The notes beneath the pieces were generated by a model. The model saw only the letters and a list, made by a program, of their open reading frames with translations. It had not been told where the DNA came from and did not search any database. Made by a program: the position numbers and the translations under genes. A DNA stretch of 64,000 nt from SB11 sp035906255 (lineage in GTDB: Bacteria > Bacteroidota > Bacteroidia > UBA8524): NCBI GenBank assembly GCA_035906255.1, contig JAMIFM010000011.1, forward strand, positions 1 through 64,000, in the 5' to 3' direction. This document shows, piece after piece, positions 36,160 through 43,425 of this stretch (position 1 is its first letter; each line of letters begins with the position of its first letter).

Positions 36160-38262
36160 GTGCCGCAGTTTTTAGACACATCCATTGAATACCTTAAAGG
36201 CATCGGGCCTCAAAAAGCCGATACCCTGAAAAAGGAGCTGGGCATATTTACCTACGGTGATTTACTAAACCACTTCCCTTTCCGTTATGTTGACCGCAGC
36301 CACATTTATAAAATCGGCGAGCTAAAAGGCGATTTCGCCCACATACAAGTAAAAGGCAGATTTTCATCCTTTACTACCGAAGGCGAGAAACAAACCAAAC
36401 GTTTAAAAGCACTTTTTACTGACGGTACAGGCTTTATGGAAGCAGTTTGGTTTAAAGGCATTAACTGGATTGAGAAATACGTGAAACCCGGCAGGGAATA
36501 TGTGTTGTTTGGCAAGCCCAATGAGTTTATGGGCAAACTGAACATAGTTCACCCCGAACTGGAAGATGCTGGGGAGTTCTTAGCCGAAGGGAGTGCAGGA
36601 TTTCAACCTGTGTACAGTACCACCGAGTTATTAAAACGTAAAGGATTGGATAGCAGGGGCATTATGAAAGCTATAAAAATGCTGATGAATGACCGTGCTT
36701 TTAAAATGGACGAAATATTACCGCCCGATATACTTTCAGAGTTCAGATTGGTTGACAGGCATACTGCGTTTCAGCACATCCACTTCCCTACTAATGATAA
36801 CGACCAACGGAAAGCACAATTCAGACTGAAATTTGAAGAACTGTTCTTTTTACAACTGAAAATGCTTCGCATTCGCGGTATGCGTCGCAAAGACGTACCT
36901 GGTATTGTATTTAGCAAAGTGGGACACTATTTTAATACGTTTTACAACGACGTACTACCTTTTGATCTTACCAATGCCCAAAAGCGGGTAATAAAAGAAA
37001 TACGACAGGATATGGGCAGCGGTAAGCAAATGAACCGCTTACTGCAAGGCGATGTGGGCAGCGGAAAAACCGTAGTTGGCTTTATGTGTATGCTGATAGC
37101 CATTGATAACGGCACACAGGCCTGTATGATGGCCCCTACCGAAATACTTGCCCAACAACATTATAACAACATTAGGAAGTTTGCCGAAGATTTAGGCCTG
37201 AATACCGCGCTGTTAACAGGCAGCACGCCGCAAAAAGCCCGTAAAGAAATGCTTGCCGCTCTTGAAAACGGTAGTTTGCACATATTGGTAGGTACTCACG
37301 CTTTGATTGAAGACAAAGTGAAGTTTAACAATTTGGGGCTAACCATTATTGACGAACAGCATCGTTTTGGCGTTCAGCAACGTGCCAAACTATGGAACAA
37401 AAGCCTTAGTATGCCGCACGTGTTGGTGATGACGGCAACGCCTATTCCACGTACATTGGCAATGACTGTTTACGGAGATTTAGACACCAGCATTATTGAT
37501 GAAATGCCTGTGGGACGTAAGCCCATTAACACCGCCCACCGATACGACAGCAACCGCTTGCGGGTGTTTGGGTTTATTGAAGAAGAAATTGCAAAAGGCC
37601 GCCAAGCCTACATTGTATACCCGTTGATTGAGGAAAGCGAAAAGCTGGATTATAAAAACCTTATGGATGGTTTTGAATCGGTTACAAGGGCTTTTCCCGC
37701 ACCAAAATACCAAGTGAGTATTGTGCACGGGCAAATGAAAGCAGACGCCAAAGAGTTTGAAATGCAGCGTTTTAAGCGCGGCGAAACTCAAATAATGGTA
37801 GCCACTACCGTTATTGAAGTGGGTGTTGACGTACCCAATGCCAGCGTTATGGTAATTGAAAGTGCAGAGCGGTTTGGGCTTAGTCAGTTGCACCAATTAC
37901 GTGGCCGCGTTGGGCGTGGTGCTGAACAAAGCTACTGTATTTTAATGACGGGGCACAAACTTAGTCACGATGCCCGCAAACGTATCGAAACCATGGTGCG
38001 CACCACCAATGGGTTTGAAATTGCCGAAGTTGATTTGCAATTACGAGGCCCCGGTGATATTGAAGGGGTGCGCCAAAGCGGTATTGCCGATTTAAAACTT
38101 ACCGACCTAAGTGCCGATAAAGAACTGGTAACTATTGCCCGCCATGCTGCCGAAAAGCTGATAGAAGACGATATGCACCTGCAATTGCCCCAACACCGCC
38201 CCTTATTGCATTATCTGCAAAGTCGCCGTAAAGACGGGGTAAATTGGAGTAGGGTGAGTTAG
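36160..38262 (+). CDS. recG: ATP-dependent DNA helicase RecG
   Basis: A 700-residue SF2 helicase that remodels stalled forks and branched DNA. The N-terminal wedge domain (about 1-230) begins FLDTSIEYLKGIGPQKADTL. The helicase core has Walker A GDVGSGKT at residues 297-304, the family-specific DEQH box (IIDEQHRFGVQQR), TATPIPRT and motif VI QLRGRVGRG. The C-terminus carries the RecG-specific LQLRGPGDIEGVRQSG segment. The start is a GTG at 36160, since no ATG lies near and the product then aligns at the usual N-terminus. Confidence 0.95.
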   Translation: MPQFLDTSIEYLKGIGPQKADTLKKELGIFTYGDLLNHFPFRYVDRSHIYKIGELKGDFAHIQVKGRFSSFTTEGEKQTKRLKALFTDGTGFMEAVWFKGINWIEKYVKPGREYVLFGKPNEFMGKLNIVHPELEDAGEFLAEGSAGFQPVYSTTELLKRKGLDSRGIMKAIKMLMNDRAFKMDEILPPDILSEFRLVDRHTAFQHIHFPTNDNDQRKAQFRLKFEELFFLQLKMLRIRGMRRKDVPGIVFSKVGHYFNTFYNDVLPFDLTNAQKRVIKEIRQDMGSGKQMNRLLQGDVGSGKTVVGFMCMLIAIDNGTQACMMAPTEILAQQHYNNIRKFAEDLGLNTALLTGSTPQKARKEMLAALENGSLHILVGTHALIEDKVKFNNLGLTIIDEQHRFGVQQRAKLWNKSLSMPHVLVMTATPIPRTLAMTVYGDLDTSIIDEMPVGRKPINTAHRYDSNRLRVFGFIEEEIAKGRQAYIVYPLIEESEKLDYKNLMDGFESVTRAFPAPKYQVSIVHGQMKADAKEFEMQRFKRGETQIMVATTVIEVGVDVPNASVMVIESAERFGLSQLHQLRGRVGRGAEQSYCILMTGHKLSHDARKRIETMVRTTNGFEIAEVDLQLRGPGDIEGVRQSGIADLKLTDLSADKELVTIARHAAEKLIEDDMHLQLPQHRPLLHYLQSRRKDGVNWSRVS

Positions 38263-38363
38263 CATCATTCTATTATTCATTTATCATTAATCATTGAAAA
38301 TAAAAAATTTACTATTAGATACCTATCTATTCACGATTTCATCTTTTTTAAAGAAACACTATG

Positions 38364-38383
38364 TTTTTAGACTAATCTAAAAA
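38364..38383 (+). promoter_or_regulatory. putative MntR operator
   Basis: TTTTTAGA-CTAA-TCTAAAAA is a perfect inverted repeat with 8-base arms, just upstream of the -7 element and 18 bases before the mntR start. The TTTAGA/TCTAAA form fits DtxR/MntR-type operators, so autoregulation and metal control of the mntR-mntH pair are inferred. Confidence 0.6.
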
Positions 38384-38389
38384 TAATTT

Positions 38390-38397
38390 TATATTTG
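38390..38397 (+). promoter_or_regulatory. TAnnTTTG promoter element of mntR-mntH
   Basis: TATATTTG matches the Bacteroidota -7 consensus. Only four bases (CCCC) separate it from the ATG at 38402, so the transcript would be leaderless or nearly so, if this is the active promoter. Confidence 0.6.
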
Positions 38398-38401
38398 CCC
38401 C

Positions 38402-39064
38402 ATGTTTAGTTTTACTGAAGAAAACTATTTAAAGGCAATCTTTAAACTTTCGCAACGCGACGGTGGCAGCGAAGTAAGTACCAATGGTATTGCCGAAGAG
38501 CTTGCTACAAAGGCCGCTTCGGTTACCGATATGTTGCGCAAACTATCTGAAAAAGGGCTGGTAAACTATGAGAAGTATAAAGGGGTTACCCTTACTCCTG
38601 CCGGACGCTATGTGGCCGTTACCATTATCCGCAAGCACCGTTTGTGGGAAGTGTTTTTGTGCAATAAACTAAAATTCAGGTGGGACGAGGTACATGAAGT
38701 GGCCGAACAACTGGAACATATACAAAGTGATTTATTGATTGACCGCTTGGATGAGTTTTTAGGTTATCCGCAAAACGACCCGCACGGCGACCCCATACCT
38801 AATAAAAAGGGCGAGTTTCCTAAAGAACTACAAATCTGTGTGGCCGATGCTAAAGTGGGTGTAAAATATACCATCAGCGGTGCCAGTGATGAGGACACTA
38901 ATTTCTTAAAATACCTTGATAAACTTGAAATTACATTGGGGCTTCCTTTTGAAGTAGAAGAACGGTTTGAATTTGACGGTTCAATGTCGGTGAAAATATC
39001 AGGTAAGCGTACCCTGCAAATCAGCAAAGAAGTAGCACAACATCTTTTTGTAACCAAGGTATGA
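38402..39064 (+). CDS. mntR: DtxR/MntR-family metal-dependent transcriptional regulator
   Basis: A 220-residue regulator with an N-terminal winged helix (about 5-65; SVTDMLRKLSEKGLVNYEKY), a metal-binding dimerisation domain (about 66-140) and a C-terminal SH3-like FeoA domain (about 150-220). Candidate metal ligands are in IIRKHRLWEVFL, WDEVHEVAEQLEHI and the DPHGDPIP loop. The mntH gene overlaps its end by four bases (ATGA), which supports manganese as the likely signal, although iron is possible. An inverted-repeat operator lies upstream. Confidence 0.88.
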   Translation: MFSFTEENYLKAIFKLSQRDGGSEVSTNGIAEELATKAASVTDMLRKLSEKGLVNYEKYKGVTLTPAGRYVAVTIIRKHRLWEVFLCNKLKFRWDEVHEVAEQLEHIQSDLLIDRLDEFLGYPQNDPHGDPIPNKKGEFPKELQICVADAKVGVKYTISGASDEDTNFLKYLDKLEITLGLPFEVEERFEFDGSMSVKISGKRTLQISKEVAQHLFVTKV

Positions 39065-40944
39065 CACAGCATAATACCTCAAAATCACTGAGCGAAGTAC
39101 ACGGCAGCGTTGCCGTGCCGCACAAACGTGGTTTTTGGAAAACCCTGTTAGCATTTTTAGGTCCCGCCTACTTAGTGAGCGTAGGCTATATGGATCCCGG
39201 CAACTGGGCCACCGATTTGGCAGGCGGAAGCCAGTTTGGTTACACGCTAATTTGGGTATTGTTGATGAGTAACCTGATGGCCTTGTTACTGCAAAGCCTG
39301 AGTGCCCGTTTGGGGTTAGTTCGCGGGTTAGATTTGGCACAGGCCAGCAGACACACCTACCCCAAATTTATAAATGTGCCCTTGTACATACTTGCAGAAG
39401 TGGCTATTGCTGCTTGCGATTTGGCAGAAGTAATCGGGATGGCCATCGGCCTGCAACTATTATTTAAAATCGACTTGCTTACAGGGGTAGTAATAACCCT
39501 TGCCGATACATTTTTATTGTTATTCCTGATTAATAAAGGCATACGCAAAATGGAAGCCTTTATAGTGAGCATGATTGCCATTATCGGGGTTTCGTTTTTT
39601 ATAGAAATGTTGATAGTGAAACCCAATGCTACCGAACTGGTGCGCGGGTTTATTCCCTCAATACCCAATAGCAGTGCCTTATACATTGCAATAGGTATTA
39701 TAGGAGCTACGGTAATGCCGCATAACCTCTATCTTCATTCGTCGTTAGTGCAAACCCGAAGGTTTAACCGTGCCGACGGCGGATTGAAAAAAGCCATACG
39801 TTTCAACTTTATCGATTCGGCCGTAGCACTTAATCTTGCCCTGTTTGTAAATGCGGCCATCCTTATTTTGGCTGCTGCCGCCTTTTACAAACGCGGTCTG
39901 CACGATGTGGCCGAAATACAAGATGCCCACCTGTTGCTAACCAACATCTTTGGTACGGCAGCCCCTGCCCTGTTTGCCATTGCACTGATCGCCGCAGGAC
40001 AAAGTAGTACCATTACAGGTACATTGGCCGGACAAATTGTAATGGAAGGGTATTTAAATCTTCGTATCCGTCCATGGTTGCGTCGTATTCTTACCCGTTT
40101 AATAGCCATTGCACCTGCTGTTTTTACTATTACATATTTTGGTGAAGAAGAACTGGGTAAATTACTTATACTTAGCCAAGTAATACTTAGCTTACAATTG
40201 GGTTTTGCCATTATTCCCCTTATACATTTTGTGAGCGATAAAGCCAAAATGGGCGAGTTTGTAATCAAGCCTTGGGTAAAAGTTTCTGCATGGATAGCTG
40301 CGGCAATAATTGTGGGACTGAACGTAAAATTGGTAATTAATGAACTTAACGGCTGGATTGATAATGCAGGAAGCAATGCTGTTTACATTTATCTGTTTGT
40401 AATTCCCATTGTAGTTGCAGCGGGCATTTTACTGTTATACATCACCTTTAGTCCCTTATTTAAAACCTCAAAAACGCTTAAGGCTACCGTACCGCACGGA
40501 AAAGCCCTTGAATTGGGCGAGCTGATGCTGAAACACTATAAAAACATTGCAGTTACTATTGATTTCTCTGAAATGGATAAAATTGCCATAGAAAATGCTA
40601 TTTCGCAAGGGGGTAAAACAGGTTCTTATACACTGATACATATTGTTGAAAGCGCGGGTGCAAGTGTAATGGGTGAAGACATTGAAGATTTTGAAACAGC
40701 AGAGGATATGAATAACCTTACCAGCTACCAAAACCATTTGAAAGCATTGGGATACAATACCGAAGTACAAATTGGCTACGGTAACCCTGCAAAAGCCATT
40801 TCGGAAATTGTAAATAATTCTGCTGCTGACTTAATTGTAATGGGCGGTCACGGCCACAAAACATTTAAAGACCTTTTGTTTGGGGCTACGGTTGATACTG
40901 TAAGGCATAACGTCAAAATCCCTGTGTTGGTGGTGAGGAAGTAA
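39061..40944 (+). CDS. mntH: Nramp divalent-metal transporter fused to a universal stress domain
   Basis: A 627-residue protein. Residues about 25-455 form an Nramp transporter with about 11 helices; the metal-binding motifs are intact, DPGN at 45-48 (TM1) and MPHN at 219-222 (TM6). From about 490 to the end is a UspA-like domain that closes with VMGGHGHKTFKDLLFGAT, the Gly-rich phosphate/ATP-binding pattern GxxGx(9)G(S/A)T. It would import Mn2+ (or Fe2+) with protons; the stress domain may sense nucleotides and gate transport. It is coupled to mntR by a four-base overlap. Confidence 0.9.
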   Translation: MTQHNTSKSLSEVHGSVAVPHKRGFWKTLLAFLGPAYLVSVGYMDPGNWATDLAGGSQFGYTLIWVLLMSNLMALLLQSLSARLGLVRGLDLAQASRHTYPKFINVPLYILAEVAIAACDLAEVIGMAIGLQLLFKIDLLTGVVITLADTFLLLFLINKGIRKMEAFIVSMIAIIGVSFFIEMLIVKPNATELVRGFIPSIPNSSALYIAIGIIGATVMPHNLYLHSSLVQTRRFNRADGGLKKAIRFNFIDSAVALNLALFVNAAILILAAAAFYKRGLHDVAEIQDAHLLLTNIFGTAAPALFAIALIAAGQSSTITGTLAGQIVMEGYLNLRIRPWLRRILTRLIAIAPAVFTITYFGEEELGKLLILSQVILSLQLGFAIIPLIHFVSDKAKMGEFVIKPWVKVSAWIAAAIIVGLNVKLVINELNGWIDNAGSNAVYIYLFVIPIVVAAGILLLYITFSPLFKTSKTLKATVPHGKALELGELMLKHYKNIAVTIDFSEMDKIAIENAISQGGKTGSYTLIHIVESAGASVMGEDIEDFETAEDMNNLTSYQNHLKALGYNTEVQIGYGNPAKAISEIVNNSAADLIVMGGHGHKTFKDLLFGATVDTVRHNVKIPVLVVRK

Positions 40945-40954
40945 ATACTCCATC

Positions 40955-41600
40955 TGTCCTTCTGAGCGCAGCGAGGAATCTTTATTACAATTGTGTTAAC
41001 AAAACGGGATAAGATACTTCCTTCGTCAGCATGACAATACTCCTAAATCCCCTGTGGGGACTTGCTCTTCCCCATGATTACGAGGTCTCCCGAAGCAATC
41101 CGTTGATATAATAAATACTAAAAAACTGTTGACCATTGACGGTCGACTGTTGACCTGCAAACAGATTACCACGTCATCGTGCCTCCTCCTCGCAATGACG
41201 ATAGTTAAGCGAGTGCGGTAAACAACATTTAACTCACCCCAAACAATACACCCTTGCCTGATAATCCAACACTTTCCCTCTCTTTGTAAGAGAGGGGCGA
41301 ATATCAGAAAGTCGGCCAAAACAAAAATCGGGGGTGAGTCAAACAGCCCATAAATTCTATTTCGACAAGCTCTGTTCAAGTCCTAAAAGGGAACTTCACC
41401 AACGACGGGCAAGTGCGGCTGCTATCCTGAGAATGCCGAAGGGTGTAGCTGTTTCCCTCCTTGGGTGGTTAGTGGGCTGGTAAGGAGGGACTAAGGGAGG
41501 TGTCAAACAGATTGCTTCAAAACCCAAAAGCAGTTTTTCGCAATTACGATAGTTGAGCAAGTGCGGAGCAGTCCTGAGCTTGCCGAAGGGTGTGGCCGGT
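40955..41600. repeat. 664-base intergenic repeat island
   Basis: No gene is seen here. Bases about 41041-41220 are an inverted near-copy of 55868-56046, sharing CCCTGTGGGGACTTGCTCTT, GAAGCAATCCGTTG and AACTGTTGACCATTGACGGT. Bases 41506-41554 are an inverted near-copy of 13811-13859. A third segment (41268-41345, 41450-41502) has CCCTC/GAGGG-type short inverted repeats, and 41576-41590 has GAGCTTGCCGAAGGG, kin to the repeat at 53159. No terminator for mntH could be singled out. Confidence 0.75.
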
Positions 41601-41608
41601 TATCTGAA

Positions 41609-43306
41609 TTAAGATGATTGCGTTTCTTCTTTCTTAAATGCTTGTATCAATACGGCAAACGTAAATACCAGTACGCAGCCGATAAGGTTGAGCCACAAGA
41701 AAGATGTTAAGTCTGTAAGCCATGCGGCAATTACAAACACTTCGCCCAATAGGGCGGCATAAAACACCGCCGTGCCTCTTACGTTCTTAGCAAAAAAGGC
41801 AGTGATGAAAATGCCCAGTATCACTCCATAAAACAACGAACCGAGAATGTTTACAGCTTCTATCAAATTGCCCAATTTGCCCGCGTATAAGGCCACAATC
41901 ATACAAAATACACCCCATGCAACCGTTGCCCATCGCGAAGCATTTAAATAGCGGCGGTCGCTGCCGTTTTTGTGGGTAAACCGTTTGTAAAAATCTACTA
42001 TATAGGTGGATGCCAAAGAGTTTAGTCCGCTTGCGGTTGAACCCATTGCAGCTAAAAAGATGATAGCTATCAACAATCCTACCATCCCTGTGGGCAAATA
42101 GCGGGTTACAAACCCTAAAAACACATAGTTACTGTCGTTTTTGTCGGCCAATGGGTTGTGAGCACTGATTATCCTTATAGCAGAATCTCGCACATCATTG
42201 GCTTTAGCATCCGATTGCTGCAAAGCCGCTCGCATTTCGCCTATTTTTACCTCGTTTTCAGTATGTATTGCCTCCACTAAACCGTCAACGTATTGGCGAC
42301 GTTCGGCATAGGTATTTTGGTACTGCTGCTCTTGTTCTTTAAATTGTTGGGCATATTTGCTGCTCTCAACTGCATTTACTTCTACACTGTTAAAAAACAC
42401 AGGCGGGGTATTAAACTGGTAAAAGGCAAAAACCAACACGCCAATCAGCAGAATAAAGAATTGCATGGGAATTTTCACCAACCCGTTCATTACCAACCCT
42501 AAACGACTTTGGCTAACGGAACTCCCTGTAAGATAACGACCTACCTGCGACTGGTCGGTACCGAAATACGAAAGCTGCAAGAAAAATCCGCCAATAATAC
42601 CCGACCAGATGTTGTAACGGTTGTTTAAGTCGAAAGTAGTATCAATGGCATTCATCCTACCCATTTTACCTGCAATGTGCAATGCATCAGTAAAACCTAC
42701 TCCTTCAGGCAACATATAAACCACCATAAAAGCAGCCATAAACAACCCCGAAAAGATGATTATCATTTGGAACATTTGGGTGTATGAAACGGCTTTTGTG
42801 CCGCCATAAACTGTATATAGTATCACAACACCCCCCATAATAAAGGTGGTGTAAATAATGCTAATATTTAAGATACTTGATAGAATAATGGCCGGAGCAT
42901 AAATGGTAATACCTGTTGAAAGTCCGCGTTGCAGTAGAAATAAAAACGCCGTGAGGGCGCGGGTTTTAACATCAAAGCGGTTTTCGAGGTATTCGTATGC
43001 GGTATAAACGTTCAGGTTTTTAAAAATGGGAATAAATACCGCGCATATCAAAATCATGGCCAGCGGCAATCCAAAATAAAACTGCACAAAACGCAATCCA
43101 TCAGCATACCCCAAACCGGGTGCTGATAAAAAGGTAATGGCACTTGCCTGTGTAGCCATTACAGATAAACCTACGTGATACCAAGGTAATTGCTTATCGG
43201 CCAGTAAATACCCTTCAATATTGCGCATACCTCTGCTTTTCCACATTCCGTAAAGGGCTATGAAAAGCAACGTTCCGCCTAATACCGTCCAATCAATCCA
43301 GCTCAT
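41609..43306 (-). CDS. sodium:solute symporter (SSS family)
   Basis: A 565-residue transporter with about 13 helices. The N-terminus has the family pattern GYLLADKQLPWYHVGLSVMATQASAITFLSAPG, whose small-residue region forms the sodium site. TM5-8 carry GGTKAVSYTQMFQMIIIF. A charged, probably coiled loop lies at about 325-385 (QEQQYQNTYAERRQYVDGLV), longer than in most relatives. Sialic acid, sugars or other small solutes are usual substrates. Its start overlaps the stop of a 40-residue membrane protein gene (ATGA), and a PIG-L-like hydrolase lies before that, suggesting uptake of a product of that enzyme. Confidence 0.88.
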   Translation of the reverse strand: MSWIDWTVLGGTLLFIALYGMWKSRGMRNIEGYLLADKQLPWYHVGLSVMATQASAITFLSAPGLGYADGLRFVQFYFGLPLAMILICAVFIPIFKNLNVYTAYEYLENRFDVKTRALTAFLFLLQRGLSTGITIYAPAIILSSILNISIIYTTFIMGGVVILYTVYGGTKAVSYTQMFQMIIIFSGLFMAAFMVVYMLPEGVGFTDALHIAGKMGRMNAIDTTFDLNNRYNIWSGIIGGFFLQLSYFGTDQSQVGRYLTGSSVSQSRLGLVMNGLVKIPMQFFILLIGVLVFAFYQFNTPPVFFNSVEVNAVESSKYAQQFKEQEQQYQNTYAERRQYVDGLVEAIHTENEVKIGEMRAALQQSDAKANDVRDSAIRIISAHNPLADKNDSNYVFLGFVTRYLPTGMVGLLIAIIFLAAMGSTASGLNSLASTYIVDFYKRFTHKNGSDRRYLNASRWATVAWGVFCMIVALYAGKLGNLIEAVNILGSLFYGVILGIFITAFFAKNVRGTAVFYAALLGEVFVIAAWLTDLTSFLWLNLIGCVLVFTFAVLIQAFKKEETQSS

Positions 43307-43425
43307 TCAAAATACTTGGTAAGCAAATAAAACAAAACCATTAGCGCTGCCAATGTGCCTGCCACCAAAGCATACACATAACCCCATGTTTTAAAGAACG
43401 GTGGTTTTTCTTGGTTATTCTGCAT
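43303..43425 (-). CDS. 40-residue single-pass membrane protein coupled to the symporter
   Basis: A short frame below usual gene-finding limits. Read on the minus strand from the ATG at 43425 it encodes 40 residues: a polar start (MQNNQEKPPFFKTWGYV), one hydrophobic helix (about 15-36, YALVAGTLAALMVLFYLL) and the end TKYFE. It overlaps the PIG-L gene stop by one base (TAATG) and the symporter start by four (ATGA), so all three are translationally linked with no spare DNA. It could be a small auxiliary subunit of the symporter, by analogy to small partners of other solute/sodium symporters; I do not recognise a named family. Confidence 0.7.
   Translation of the reverse strand: MQNNQEKPPFFKTWGYVYALVAGTLAALMVLFYLLTKYFE

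Noticed and set aside
39885..40376. A 163-codon frame on the minus strand inside mntH
   Set aside because: It is the shadow of transmembrane-helix codons; no start context, no homology-like motif.
40955..41600. Insertion sequence or transposase remnant
   Set aside because: No open frame with transposase-like residues is present; only short inverted repeats are seen.
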